This document shows, in pieces, positions 7,838 to 17,633 of a stretch of DNA of 41,440 nt. Every line of letters starts with the position of its first letter. The first letter of the stretch is position 1. The DNA is from an uncultured Porphyromonadaceae bacterium (GTDB taxonomy: Bacteria > Bacteroidota > Bacteroidia > Bacteroidales > Muribaculaceae), in NCBI GenBank assembly GCA_947176585.1, contig CAMWRI010000002.1, positions 1-41,440 of the forward strand, read 5' to 3'. Both the position numbers and the translations under genes were made by a program. Under the pieces are notes generated by a model. It saw only the letters and a list, made by a program, of their open reading frames with translations, was not told the DNA's origin and searched no databases.

Positions 7838-9088
7838 TCACAGACCCGTCTCCTCCCAGCGGTAGAGGCGGTCGGCGGGGCGTATCTTGGCCGGAACGGG
7901 GATTGAGAAGGCATCGCCCTTTACGGCGCGGGGCACCGACTTGAGATCTACGCGGATGTCCTCGACCTTGAACACGAGTGCACCCGTGGTGGGGCCGGTC
8001 ACAACCACTTCGTCGCCCACGCACAGCTCGCCTGCTTCCATGAAGAACTCGCCCACGCCCAGGCGCGAATACCATTTCACGCCCTTTGCCACATAGCGCT
8101 TCACGCGCGAGGCCGAAGATCCGTATTTGCTTGACCATTCGCCCAGGCGCTGCCCCATGTAGTAGCCGTTCCAGAACCCGCGGTTGAAAATTTTACCCAG
8201 ACTCTCGCGCCAGGCGTCAATGCGCTCAGGCGTGTAGCTCGCTGGACCCTCGCACGCGGCCTCAAGAGCCTGCGAATAGGCCTCGACAGCCAGGCGCACA
8301 TACTCAGGGCCGCGCGCGCGCCCCTCGATTTTGAACACACTCACTCCAGCCTCTATCATGCGGTCGAGGAAATGGATGGTGCACAGGTCTTTGGGCGACA
8401 TTATATACTTATTCTCCACCTTCAGCTCGTCGCCAGTCTCAAGGTCGGTCACGCCGTAGCCGCGGCGGCATATCTGCGTGCAGCTGCCGCGGTTGGCGCT
8501 GCTGTTCATCTGGTGCAGGCTCAGGTAGCACTTGCCGCTTACGGCCATGCACAGCGCACCGTGGCAGAACATCTCCAGGCGCACGAGCTCACCCCGGGGA
8601 CCGCGGATATCCTGCTCCACAATAGCATCGTGAATGGTGCGCACCTGCTCCATGTTGAGCTCGCGGGCCAGCACCACCACATCGGCGTATGTGGCGTAGA
8701 AGCGCACGGCCTCGATGTTGCTGATGTTGCACTGTGTGGAAATGTGGACCTCCACGCCCTCGCTTCGGGCTATCGAGATAGCGGCAATATCTGATGCGAT
8801 CACCGCCGAGATGCCGGCCTCGCGGGCTGCACGGCATATGCGGCGGCAGGTGTCGAGCTCATTGTCGTAGATTATGGTGTTCACCGTGAGATAGGTCTTC
8901 ACCCCGGCGGCGTGGCAGGTGGCGGCGATATCGCGCAGGTCGTCGAGCGTGAAATTGGCGCTCGATTTCGAGCGCATGTTCAGGCCTTCCACGCCGAAGT
9001 ACACGGCATCTGCACCCGCATCGATAGCCGCGTGCAGCGACTCATAGCTACCCACGGGCGCCATCAGTTCGAGATCATTACGATTCAT
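7838..9088 (-). CDS. Peptidase U32 family protein (TrhP/YegQ-like)
   Basis: ELMAPVGSYESLHAAIDAGADAVYFG N-terminus and MFCHGALCMAVSGKCYLS motif. Confidence 0.92.
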   Translation of the reverse strand: MNRNDLELMAPVGSYESLHAAIDAGADAVYFGVEGLNMRSKSSANFTLDDLRDIAATCHAAGVKTYLTVNTIIYDNELDTCRRICRAAREAGISAVIASDIAAISIARSEGVEVHISTQCNISNIEAVRFYATYADVVVLARELNMEQVRTIHDAIVEQDIRGPRGELVRLEMFCHGALCMAVSGKCYLSLHQMNSSANRGSCTQICRRGYGVTDLETGDELKVENKYIMSPKDLCTIHFLDRMIEAGVSVFKIEGRARGPEYVRLAVEAYSQALEAACEGPASYTPERIDAWRESLGKIFNRGFWNGYYMGQRLGEWSSKYGSSASRVKRYVAKGVKWYSRLGVGEFFMEAGELCVGDEVVVTGPTTGALVFKVEDIRVDLKSVPRAVKGDAFSIPVPAKIRPADRLYRWEETGL

Positions 9089-9178
9089 GTTTCGTTGGTG
9101 TATGACAAACCGCGCCCGGGCATACTATCTATGCCCGCACGCGGCCGGTAATGCAAAAAATCGGTAGCAGCTCCTTTC

Positions 9179-9532
9179 TTATTCTGCCACAGGAGCCTCG
9201 GCGGGTGCGGCTACGGGAGCGGCAGCGGGAGCCTGAGTGTCGAACTGGTTGGCAGCGGGCAGCTGAGTGGCGGCGGGAGCTACAGTGCGCACCTCTGCAC
9301 CGGCGTGGGTCTTGGGCATGGTGTAGGCCGATGCCACGGAGAGCACCAGGATGCAGCCTGCAAGAGTCCAGGTAGCCTTTTCCAGAAAATCGTTAGTCTG
9401 GCGCACGCCCATGACGTTGCCGGCACCGCCGAACTGCGACGACAGGCCGCCGCCTTTGGATTTCTGGATGAGCACGATGCCGATGAGAAGCACGGCCACG
9501 ATTACTGTGAGTACAATGATTGCTACGTACAT
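9179..9532 (-). CDS. secG: Preprotein translocase subunit SecG
   Basis: IVLIQKSKGGGLSSQFGGAGNVMGVRQTNDFLEKATW is the SecG signature. Confidence 0.93.
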   Translation of the reverse strand: MYVAIIVLTVIVAVLLIGIVLIQKSKGGGLSSQFGGAGNVMGVRQTNDFLEKATWTLAGCILVLSVASAYTMPKTHAGAEVRTVAPAATQLPAANQFDTQAPAAAPVAAPAEAPVAE

Positions 9533-9770
9533 ATCTGTGTATTAGTATTATTAACAGCATTTTCAAGCTCAGCAAGCGCTTTCCGCACTCGCCGGCCCAT
9601 ATTTCGAGTTGCAAAGTAAGCACATTTTGCCCACATTTCCAAACAAATGCCCATTTTTGTGCGAAACTCTCTTCTTAGGGTGCATGTTTGCGACAGAGGG
9701 ACAATGAGCAATGAACAATTTGGGCGGGCGGCGGTTATAATGGTAAAATCTCCTCAAACACAATCACATT

Positions 9771-11003
9771 ATGGATAACTTCACCTTTTACGCTCCCACT
9801 TTGTATGAATTCGGACGAGGCTCCGAGGAAAAAACCGGTATGCTGGCTTTTCTCACCGGCTCCCGCCGTGTAATGATTGTCTACGGACAGAAATATGTCA
9901 AGACCAATGGCCTGCTGGACCGTCTGCGCATGTCGCTTGACGCTATCGGTATCGAGGTGGTTGAGCTGGGCGGAGTTCAGCCCAATCCTGTGGATTCTCT
10001 GGTGTATAAGGGTATAGAATTGGGACGCAACCGTAATATCGACGGTCTGATCGCCGTGGGCGGCGGATCTGTGATAGACACGGCCAAGGCTATTGCGATG
10101 GGTATTCCTTATAAGGGCGATTTCTGGGATTTCTTCTCCGGAAAAGCTATGCCGAAGGAGGCTTTGCCTGTGGGCGTGGTACTCACGGTGCCCGGTGCCG
10201 GCAGCGAAGGCAGCGGTAGCTCGGTGATCACCCGGGAGGAAACGCAGCAGAAACTGAGCGTACGCACCGACAGCCTTCTGCGTCCGCGTTTCGCGGTGCT
10301 CGATCCGGAGCTTACGTTCACTCTCACGGCGTGGCAGACTTCCTGCGGCATCGTGGACATGATGAGCCATATTCTTGAAAGATATTTTTCCACCACACGT
10401 GGCGTGGAGGTTACGGACAGGCTTGCCGAGGGCTTGCTGATGAGCCTTGTGGACCTGGCTCCGCAGGTGCTGGCTGATCCCACGGATTATAATGCCCGCG
10501 CAAATGTGGAATGGGTTTCGACGCTGGCGCATAACGGCCTTGTGGGCTGTGGGCGCAAGGAGGACTGGAGCAGTCATGCTATGGAGCATGAACTGAGCGC
10601 GCTGTATGGCGTGACACATGGCGCCGGTCTGGCAGTGGTGATTCCTGCGTGGATGGCGTTCATGGCCCATCACAAGCCTTCGAAGGTGGCGCAGCTTGGT
10701 CGGCGCGTGTTCGGCGTGGATGCGCCCGACGACCGCAGTGCGGCTATCGAGGCGGTGGCGCAGATCCGCGCGTTCTTCAGTGCCGTGCTGCGCATGCCGC
10801 TCACGCTGAAGGCTCTGGGCGTGGAACGTCCGGATATTGACGAGCTTGTGGGCCGCCTGCATGCCCATAAGGGTGATGAGCTGGGCAGCTATTACCGGCT
10901 TACTCCGGCCGATACGCGGCAGATCTATGAACTGATGCTGGACGAGTCGCAGCGCGCGGAGCTTACCGAGAAGGAAGCGGCCACGGGCCAGATGAGTGCC
11001 TGA
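9771..11003 (+). CDS. Iron-containing alcohol dehydrogenase (butanol dehydrogenase-like)
   Basis: 410 aa; IAVGGGSVIDTAKAIA and HAMEHELSALYGVTHGAGLAVVIPAWM motifs. Confidence 0.93.
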   Translation: MDNFTFYAPTLYEFGRGSEEKTGMLAFLTGSRRVMIVYGQKYVKTNGLLDRLRMSLDAIGIEVVELGGVQPNPVDSLVYKGIELGRNRNIDGLIAVGGGSVIDTAKAIAMGIPYKGDFWDFFSGKAMPKEALPVGVVLTVPGAGSEGSGSSVITREETQQKLSVRTDSLLRPRFAVLDPELTFTLTAWQTSCGIVDMMSHILERYFSTTRGVEVTDRLAEGLLMSLVDLAPQVLADPTDYNARANVEWVSTLAHNGLVGCGRKEDWSSHAMEHELSALYGVTHGAGLAVVIPAWMAFMAHHKPSKVAQLGRRVFGVDAPDDRSAAIEAVAQIRAFFSAVLRMPLTLKALGVERPDIDELVGRLHAHKGDELGSYYRLTPADTRQIYELMLDESQRAELTEKEAATGQMSA

Positions 11004-11034
11004 AGAAAAGAATTTGAGATTAGTGTTTGACCCC

Positions 11035-11073
11035 CGGGGAGTGTCGAGTGAGAACGGCGCTCCCCGATTTTTT
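11035..11073 (+). terminator. Intrinsic terminator downstream of the alcohol dehydrogenase
   Basis: CGGGGAG (11035-11041) / CTCCCCG (11060-11066) followed by a T6 run. Confidence 0.65.
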
Positions 11074-11100
11074 ACACCCGGAGACAAACCTTTATCGCCT

Positions 11101-11586
11101 TCATGCGAGGGAGAGGAGCACTGTGGCCTGGGCGGCGATGCCTTCCGCGCGGCCGGTGAAACCGAGGCGTTCGGTGGTGGTGGCTTTGACGGAGGCGCAG
11201 TCGAGGGGTATGGCGAGGTCGGCGGCCACGTTGGCGCGCATGGCTTCTATGTGGGGGAGCATGCGGGGTTCCTGGGCGATGATTGTGATGTCGGCGTTGG
11301 CCACGCGATAGCCTTGCGCGGCGGCCATTTCTACTACGGCGCGCAGCAGGCGGCGGGAGTCGGCACCGCTCCAGCGTGGATCAGTGTCGGGGAAGTGGTA
11401 GCCGATGTCGCGCAGGGCGAGTGCTCCGAGGATTGCATCGGCGAGTGCGTGCAGGGCCACGTCGGCGTCGCTGTGGCCCAGGAGTCCGCGGGTGTGGGGG
11501 ATGTCTACGCCGCAGATAATGCAGCGGCGGCCTTCGACAAGGCGGTGCACGTCGTAGCCGTTGCCTATGCGGAATGGTGGTTTCAT
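11101..11586 (-). CDS. ispF: 2-C-methyl-D-erythritol 2,4-cyclodiphosphate synthase
   Basis: Start trimmed to [34 protein letters not shown] motif; 4-bp overlap with porV. Confidence 0.94.
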   Translation of the reverse strand: MKPPFRIGNGYDVHRLVEGRRCIICGVDIPHTRGLLGHSDADVALHALADAILGALALRDIGYHFPDTDPRWSGADSRRLLRAVVEMAAAQGYRVANADITIIAQEPRMLPHIEAMRANVAADLAIPLDCASVKATTTERLGFTGRAEGIAAQATVLLSLA

Positions 11587-12788
11587 CGGCGTCCGAAAAT
11601 GTCTTTGAGGCCTTCCATGTCGAAGGTGAGGGAGAAGCGGAGCGTCTGGTCGAGGGGCGAGTTCTGGGCGGTGGCCATCATATAGGAGGCGTCGAGGCGT
11701 AGCACGTTGAGTGCGAAGCCGGCGCCCACGGCGAAGTATTTGCGTCCTCCCTTGAATTCGTTCTCGTAGTAGTAGCCGGCGCGGGCGAAGAACTGGTTGT
11801 TGTAGCTGTACTCGGCGCCGAGCGACCAACTGATTTCGCGCAGCTCTTCCTTCATGCCGCCCGGGGCGTCGCTGAAGCTCTTGAAGATGCCCTTTATGCT
11901 TGACATGTCGCGCCAGTCCTGCATGGCGTCGAGGTATTCCTGCTGGCCCTGGGTGGTGTTCATATCGTAGTCGCTCTCGCGCGGACGTGTGGGCACGAGC
12001 AACTTGTTGAGGTCGAGGCCCAGGGTGAGGTTATGGTAGTCGGCCAGCGGGAATGTGAAGGCCGTGCCTATCTTGAGATTGGTGGGGAGGAAGGCAGGGT
12101 TTTCGCCGTTCTGGAGGTTGACTTTGGTACCTACGTTGCTGATGTTCCATCCCCATGACCACTGGCATTCGTTGCGCCCGATGATGGGGTAGGTGGTGAA
12201 ATAGCCCGAGATGTCGGCCGAGAATGCCGAGGCTCCGGTGTTGTTGTCGCCTGCATAGGAGTCGGAGAAGCCCAGGTCGGTGTAGCTGTAGCGGAATACT
12301 ACGCCCATGGAGTATTTTTCGCTGAGCTTGCGGGAGTAGCCTATGTCGAATGCCATCTCGTAGGGGTTCATGCTCTGGGCGGCTCCGCCGGTGATGGGGT
12401 CGTTGCTCACCACTTCGCCCAGGGAGAAGTAGCGCAGCGACGCGCTCAGGGCCTGGTTGTCGCCGCCACCCACTTTCCAATAGCCGGCGAGGTCGGCCAG
12501 GAAAATATCGTTCACGAGTTTGCGCAGCCACGGTGTGTAGCTGAGCGATACGGCGGCGGTGCTGTAGGCGAACGCGTATTTCGAGGGGTTCCAATATTGC
12601 GAGTAGGCGTCAGGCTCGGTGGCGGCACCGAGGTCGCCCATGGCGGCGCCTCGGGCGTCGGGGGCTATGTTGAGTGAGGTGACGCCCGTCTGCACGGGGT
12701 TGAACTCGTTTTTCTGGGCCGTGAGGGCGGGAGAGGCCGCGAGGATGGCGGCGACGGCCACAAGTATGCAGCGTAGAAGGGATTTCAT
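11583..12788 (-). CDS. porV: Type IX secretion system outer membrane protein PorV
   Basis: Start trimmed to [63 protein letters not shown] is typical PorV. Confidence 0.92.
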   Translation of the reverse strand: MKSLLRCILVAVAAILAASPALTAQKNEFNPVQTGVTSLNIAPDARGAAMGDLGAATEPDAYSQYWNPSKYAFAYSTAAVSLSYTPWLRKLVNDIFLADLAGYWKVGGGDNQALSASLRYFSLGEVVSNDPITGGAAQSMNPYEMAFDIGYSRKLSEKYSMGVVFRYSYTDLGFSDSYAGDNNTGASAFSADISGYFTTYPIIGRNECQWSWGWNISNVGTKVNLQNGENPAFLPTNLKIGTAFTFPLADYHNLTLGLDLNKLLVPTRPRESDYDMNTTQGQQEYLDAMQDWRDMSSIKGIFKSFSDAPGGMKEELREISWSLGAEYSYNNQFFARAGYYYENEFKGGRKYFAVGAGFALNVLRLDASYMMATAQNSPLDQTLRFSLTFDMEGLKDIFGRR

Positions 12789-12832
12789 CTGGTTGGGAAA
12801 GTTTACGCTATAATAACGAGGGCAGGAGCGTT

Positions 12833-15800
12833 TTATTGCATGACCACCACTTGCACGGGTGCTGTGTGGCAACTCTGAAGGGCGGAGCGAACGAGGGCCC
12901 AGGCGGTGTAGATGCCCTGCGGCACGGGGTTGCCTTGGCTGTCGAGGAGGTTCCACACTGTGGTGCCGTGCAGCGTGCGCACGGTGGCGCCTGTGGCGTC
13001 GCAGATGATAATCGTGGTTTCTCCGCCGTCGATATTGTGGTCGATGGAGAAAGTGGCTGCTGTGCGCGCCGGCATTTCTTCCACGGCCAGAGAGGCTGCC
13101 GAGGAGGGGGTGCACACGGTGAAGTCGAGCGAGGCGGTGGAGAGGGTGCCGGCGTTGCTGAACATCTCGATGTCAATGGTGTGGCGACCGCCTGCGATTC
13201 CTGCGAATGGCATCGATAGGAGCATCCGGCCGCTGCCGTCGGCCGCCGGGGACAGGTGGCCGAGCACAGGGGTGGAGCTCAGCCCGTCGAGCACCACGCG
13301 CGATGTGGCCGCAAATGGCGCGTCGCTTACGGCCAGGCCTGTCGGGGGCACTTCGATGCATGCGTGCAGGCTGAATGCGGGCGACACCGCGTCGCCGTCC
13401 GCGAAGTCGGGAGTGTCGATATAGGCTTCGGTTATGGCCGGGGCGGTATCGGATGCGGGGGCCTGAGCCGTGGTGGCGAGCGTGGCCACTCCGCGGTGCG
13501 TGAGGTGGGCGGATCGCGGATTGACGGAGATTTCGGTGGCGTGGGCTTCTATAGTGATATTTCCTCCCGGTTCGGAGGGAGCGGGAATGTAGACCGCGGA
13601 TTGCCAGCAGCCTGCGCTTACGGTGGCGTTGGCGGTGGCCAGCAGGTCGTATTCAAGCGTGATTTGCGGTTGCTCGAAGTCCACCTTCTCGCTGTTCATC
13701 ACGGTGCCGGGACGCGGGGTGTCGTAGATGCGTATTTCCACGGTGCCGTCGAAACTGTCGTCGGTATGGCCGTCGCTGTCAAGCACGATGCCCTCGATAT
13801 TGACAGTGGAGCAGCCGGCCACTGGTTCGGCCGTAGCCGGTTCGGCGCCGTTTATTGACTTAAGGGTCATGACGGCAGCAGCCAGGGGCAGACGCACGGC
13901 AGGGTCGCCGGCCAGATTGAAGCATTTGGTGTTGATAGTCAGCTTATTCTGGTCGCTCTCGCTCATCATGCTGTTGTGGGCGTTCATGAACAGGAGTCCC
14001 GTGGTGGTGCCGGGTGCCGCAGTGGCATATTGCCGGGCAAACTCCTTGCCGAGCACGCGGTTCTCGGATCCGTAGACTTTTCGCGAAGCGGCAACCACGG
14101 CGATGGCTCCCCCTTCAGCATGGGCGAGCATGGCCGGCGCGAGAGTGTTTAGGTTGAGGTCAATACCGAAAGCCTCGCAGGTGCCCAGAAATGCCACGGG
14201 CGGAATGCTGTAGGAGCGGCTTTCCACCTCGGCCACGGAGTAGAATCCGTCGCTAAGGAAGTTGCCGCCAATGGAGTGGCCGAAGAAGGCAAACAGGCCT
14301 CGACCGGCGTCGAGATTCGCGCGCAGGCGGCGGTTTGCTTCCTCGTGGCGAGTGCCGTTTTTGGGATAAGCTATCAGGGGCAGGCGATGCACGAAAATGC
14401 TGCTGTTGCATGAGTCGAGAGCCTCGCAGGCATCTTCGGCGGCCAGATGGTGGTCGTATTGATCACCTTCGGCTCCAGCCATCACGGCGTGGTAGTAGGA
14501 TGATGCCACGGGGGGATTCTCCATGTAGCGGATGGTGCGCTCGACGGCAGCCGCGGCCTTGGCGGGAGTGGCGGCGGGGATGCGTCCTACGGCCACGGTG
14601 AGCGGCGCGCGGTGCATGTCGATATAGTCGTAGTCGTCGCAGAGAGCGCCTGCATAAGCATCTGTGGCATAGGCTGTGGGCTCGGCTGCGCATAGCTGCG
14701 GCGCTCGGTTTTCGTAGATGGCGAGACGCTCTACGGATGGCATTCCGTAGAGTCCGCGGTGATCCCAATGGGAGGGACCCAGCAGGAGCAGATAGGTGAA
14801 GCGCGAGGCATCTCGCTCATGGAGCATGGCCGCAAAACGGCGGTAGGCTGCCGGCGAGGCTCCGCCCGACGAAAATTCATTGTAAAGCTCGCGGCTGCGG
14901 TAGACGCCCACTTTTATTCCGTCGATGCGCTCGTGGGCCTCGGCCAGCTCGCGGGCGTAGGGCTCGAGCTCGTCGGTGGTGATGATGGCCATGTGGGGTA
15001 CCTCGGTGGCGTGCACGTTCTGGCATGCCACAGTGCCTGCGAAAGCCGGAGTGTGGTGCGTGGCCTCGGTGTCGAAGAGGATGAGGCGACCCGGACGCTT
15101 GGCATTGAATGTGGCGGGCATGGATGCCAGCGCTGTGCCATCGGGCTGCGGAGCGAGCTCTACGAACGAAACGGCCGCGGGATCGCTCACATCCCACAGC
15201 TGCAGGCCCGCACGAGCGTCGGATATTATGATGGGGCGCCCTGCGCGGGTGTTATGGTATTGCATCACCAGTTGCGCGTCACCAGCCGGCAGGCGGTTGA
15301 GGCGGGCGTAAATCAGCGAATAGCAGTCGAATCCCAGATTTTCCGATCCCGTGGCGGCGAGGTTTACGGCGCCTGCGGCGGAAACGGTGCTGCCGGCCGG
15401 CGCAGATTTGAGTTGCATGGTGCCCTGCACGTAGGGCCACTCGGCTTCGTTTGTGGAGGAAACGGGAGTGGTGCGCGAGTAGGTGATGAGCGGAGCGATG
15501 TCGCCAGTGGCCGTGGCGCTTGGTGCCGGCACGGAGGGCTCGTTCTCCTCCGGACGCCGTGCGCAATATGTGAACGTGAGCTGTGGCTTGCGTGGCAGGC
15601 CTCCTGTGTCGAGCTCGCTATTGACCTGATCGACAATTGATACCGGGATGATATAGGGCTCAGATGCCGAGAACTCGCGCTCGATGAAATATGAACCCAT
15701 CCTCAGGGGAGATATGGCGTCGATGTTGCGTGCGTCCACGTGGAAGTGGCCTATGTAGGATGGCACTTCAGGTGCGTCCGGTGCGGCAACGGTAGTGAAC

Positions 15801-16246
15801 TCGGCATCTATGGGATTGTCGCTCAGGAAATAATAGCCGGCGGTGTCGTAGATGTTTGTGCGCCAAAGAGTTTCCTGCTCGCTTCCGGGCATTGCGCGCT
15901 CCTGCACGTCGCGCAGGTCGAAGCGCACGGTGGCGTCGCCGTAGAAAAGCAGGCGCCCGTCGGGCGTGTGCAGCCAGGGTGTGGGCAGGAGATCTGAGGG
16001 GGCTGCTCCTATGCGGTCGAGCGCGAGTGCTGTGCCGCCGTAGCCGTAGACCGCTACACTTTCAGGGTTGTCGAATCCCCATTCGCGCAACAGGTCGTGG
16101 GTGATCTGCTGGATGCCTTCGGTGCTGACCTTGACTTTTACCCAGCGACCGGTGGCAAGGCGCGAGTCTTCGGCTCCGGCGCGGGCCGGCAGTAGGGCGG
16201 TCAAGCTGAGAAATATAATGAGTAATGTATTGCGGGAGAGAGTCAT
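12833..16246 (-). CDS. porU: Type IX secretion system sortase PorU (C25 peptidase)
   Basis: 1137 aa with signal peptide; C25 region with FFGHSIG and FLGTCEAF catalytic motifs; adjacent to porV. Confidence 0.9.
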   Translation of the reverse strand: MTLSRNTLLIIFLSLTALLPARAGAEDSRLATGRWVKVKVSTEGIQQITHDLLREWGFDNPESVAVYGYGGTALALDRIGAAPSDLLPTPWLHTPDGRLLFYGDATVRFDLRDVQERAMPGSEQETLWRTNIYDTAGYYFLSDNPIDAEFTTVAAPDAPEVPSYIGHFHVDARNIDAISPLRMGSYFIEREFSASEPYIIPVSIVDQVNSELDTGGLPRKPQLTFTYCARRPEENEPSVPAPSATATGDIAPLITYSRTTPVSSTNEAEWPYVQGTMQLKSAPAGSTVSAAGAVNLAATGSENLGFDCYSLIYARLNRLPAGDAQLVMQYHNTRAGRPIIISDARAGLQLWDVSDPAAVSFVELAPQPDGTALASMPATFNAKRPGRLILFDTEATHHTPAFAGTVACQNVHATEVPHMAIITTDELEPYARELAEAHERIDGIKVGVYRSRELYNEFSSGGASPAAYRRFAAMLHERDASRFTYLLLLGPSHWDHRGLYGMPSVERLAIYENRAPQLCAAEPTAYATDAYAGALCDDYDYIDMHRAPLTVAVGRIPAATPAKAAAAVERTIRYMENPPVASSYYHAVMAGAEGDQYDHHLAAEDACEALDSCNSSIFVHRLPLIAYPKNGTRHEEANRRLRANLDAGRGLFAFFGHSIGGNFLSDGFYSVAEVESRSYSIPPVAFLGTCEAFGIDLNLNTLAPAMLAHAEGGAIAVVAASRKVYGSENRVLGKEFARQYATAAPGTTTGLLFMNAHNSMMSESDQNKLTINTKCFNLAGDPAVRLPLAAAVMTLKSINGAEPATAEPVAGCSTVNIEGIVLDSDGHTDDSFDGTVEIRIYDTPRPGTVMNSEKVDFEQPQITLEYDLLATANATVSAGCWQSAVYIPAPSEPGGNITIEAHATEISVNPRSAHLTHRGVATLATTAQAPASDTAPAITEAYIDTPDFADGDAVSPAFSLHACIEVPPTGLAVSDAPFAATSRVVLDGLSSTPVLGHLSPAADGSGRMLLSMPFAGIAGGRHTIDIEMFSNAGTLSTASLDFTVCTPSSAASLAVEEMPARTAATFSIDHNIDGGETTIIICDATGATVRTLHGTTVWNLLDSQGNPVPQGIYTAWALVRSALQSCHTAPVQVVVMQ

Positions 16247-16258
16247 ATGCCAACAGTA

Positions 16259-16804
16259 TTATACCACCTTGAAGTCAAGTGCGCCGAGTCCTTGCAGCGT
16301 GCAGGCGGCGTGGCGGCCTGGACTCACTTCGATGCGCAGATGCTTGCGCGGAGGAAGCACGATTATGTCGCCGGTCTTGATAGTGGAACGCTCCGTCACG
16401 GCTTCGATCGCCTGCTCGAAAGCGCCGGCCATATCAAGCGTGAGACTATGGCTGCCGCTTTCGATTACCCACAGAGGCTGCTGAGGTACGGGCTGCCAAT
16501 TGCCAGTGATCAGGGCATTGTCGGCCACGAGGAGGGTGTCGGGCAGAGGCAACCGTGCATCCGGCGACGGAAGATTGAGGGCTACTATCGTGGCCGCATC
16601 GAAGTAGCGCGGCGCAAAGCGACGCGACACACCCAGGCCCAGGCGGCTGATCCTCACTGCAGGCATCAGCTCGAGCCACGCGGTATCGCGGTCGTCACGC
16701 AAAAACAGCGGTCGTCCGCCCGTGAGCAGTGCCGAGTCCGGAACCTGGCTTATGGCGTCGAGGCCTTCGCCCGATGGGTTGAGTGTCACTATGAGCGTCT
16801 TCAT
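16259..16804 (-). CDS. Diverged fumarylacetoacetate hydrolase (FAH)-like protein
   Basis: Start trimmed to MKTLIVTLNP; AVRISRLGLGVSRRFAPRYFDAATI resembles Bacteroidales FAH proteins; otherwise weak. Confidence 0.5.
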   Translation of the reverse strand: MKTLIVTLNPSGEGLDAISQVPDSALLTGGRPLFLRDDRDTAWLELMPAVRISRLGLGVSRRFAPRYFDAATIVALNLPSPDARLPLPDTLLVADNALITGNWQPVPQQPLWVIESGSHSLTLDMAGAFEQAIEAVTERSTIKTGDIIVLPPRKHLRIEVSPGRHAACTLQGLGALDFKVV

Positions 16805-17460
16805 TGAGTGGCACTGTCGAGGCGGTTGTACATAACCGCAAGATGAGAGTAAATGGATGTGTTTGTTACCACAATTCCCGGGCGCACACGCAGGCGATAA
16901 GGTGTGAAATTCCATATCGCGCGGATTCCGGCATCCATTAGTCTGTCGGCAGCATTCTGTGCTTCCCGTGCGGGCACGGTGATGATGCCGATGGTGATAT
17001 CCTGCTCGTTCACCAGGCGCTGAAGAGATTCGTAGCCCACGATCACTATACCGCCGGCGCGGGTGCCCACAAGGTCGGGATTGGTGTCGATGCCGGCCAC
17101 TATGTTCAGGCCGTAGCGCTGGAGACCGCGGTCCTGGATAAGGGCGTTGCCCAGGCTTCCCACGCCCGTGATCACGGCATTGTGGCCCGTGTTGAATCCA
17201 AGGAAGCCGCGCAGCTCACGCTCGAGGGCGGCCACTTCGTAGCCTATGCGGGTTTTGCCGCGCACTCCCAGGTGCGAGAGGTCCTTGGCTATCTGTGAGG
17301 CATCTACGCCTATGGCATCGGCGATGCCGCGGCTCGACACATGCTCCACGCCGTCGTGGCGCAGCATGGTCACATAGGCCAGATACCACGGCAGGCGTCT
17401 CAGCGTGGGTTCCGGCAGCCAGTCGTGCTGTGGCTGTTGTATTTGCTCCTGTGCATTCAT
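16801..17460 (-). CDS. rex: Redox-sensing transcriptional repressor Rex
   Basis: LSRGIAD/DASQIAKDLSHLG winged helix and ITGVGSLGNALIQ Rossmann motif; start at MNAQEQ. Confidence 0.92.
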   Translation of the reverse strand: MNAQEQIQQPQHDWLPEPTLRRLPWYLAYVTMLRHDGVEHVSSRGIADAIGVDASQIAKDLSHLGVRGKTRIGYEVAALERELRGFLGFNTGHNAVITGVGSLGNALIQDRGLQRYGLNIVAGIDTNPDLVGTRAGGIVIVGYESLQRLVNEQDITIGIITVPAREAQNAADRLMDAGIRAIWNFTPYRLRVRPGIVVTNTSIYSHLAVMYNRLDSATQ

Positions 17461-17473
17461 GTGTCTACGGCTG

Positions 17474-17481
17474 CAAAGATA
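17474..17481 (-). promoter_or_regulatory. -7 box TATCTTTG for rex
   Basis: CAAAGATA on + strand, 13 nt upstream of the rex ATG. Confidence 0.55.
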
Positions 17482-17570
17482 GCGTTTTTCCGCCATATAG
17501 CGGCCTTTTTCAGATTCTTTAGCATAGCCGCAATATAAATCTAATATATATTTAAGCCATATCTATGACG

Positions 17571-17600
17571 AAAAACAGGCCCGGCGGATTGCCGAGCCTG
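17571..17600 (-). terminator. Intrinsic terminator of the OmpA-family gene
   Basis: On minus strand: CAGGCTCGGCAATCCGCCGGGCCTG followed by TTTTT. Confidence 0.7.
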
Positions 17601-17633
17601 TCTTGTAAAAGTTGTGGCTTGTGAAGCTTTCGC

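Noticed and set aside
9736-9741. E. coli-like TATAAT upstream of the Fe-alcohol dehydrogenase
   Set aside because: Bacteroidales promoters use TAnnTTTG; spacing to the nearest TTTG is only 13 bp, so likely chance in AT-rich sequence.
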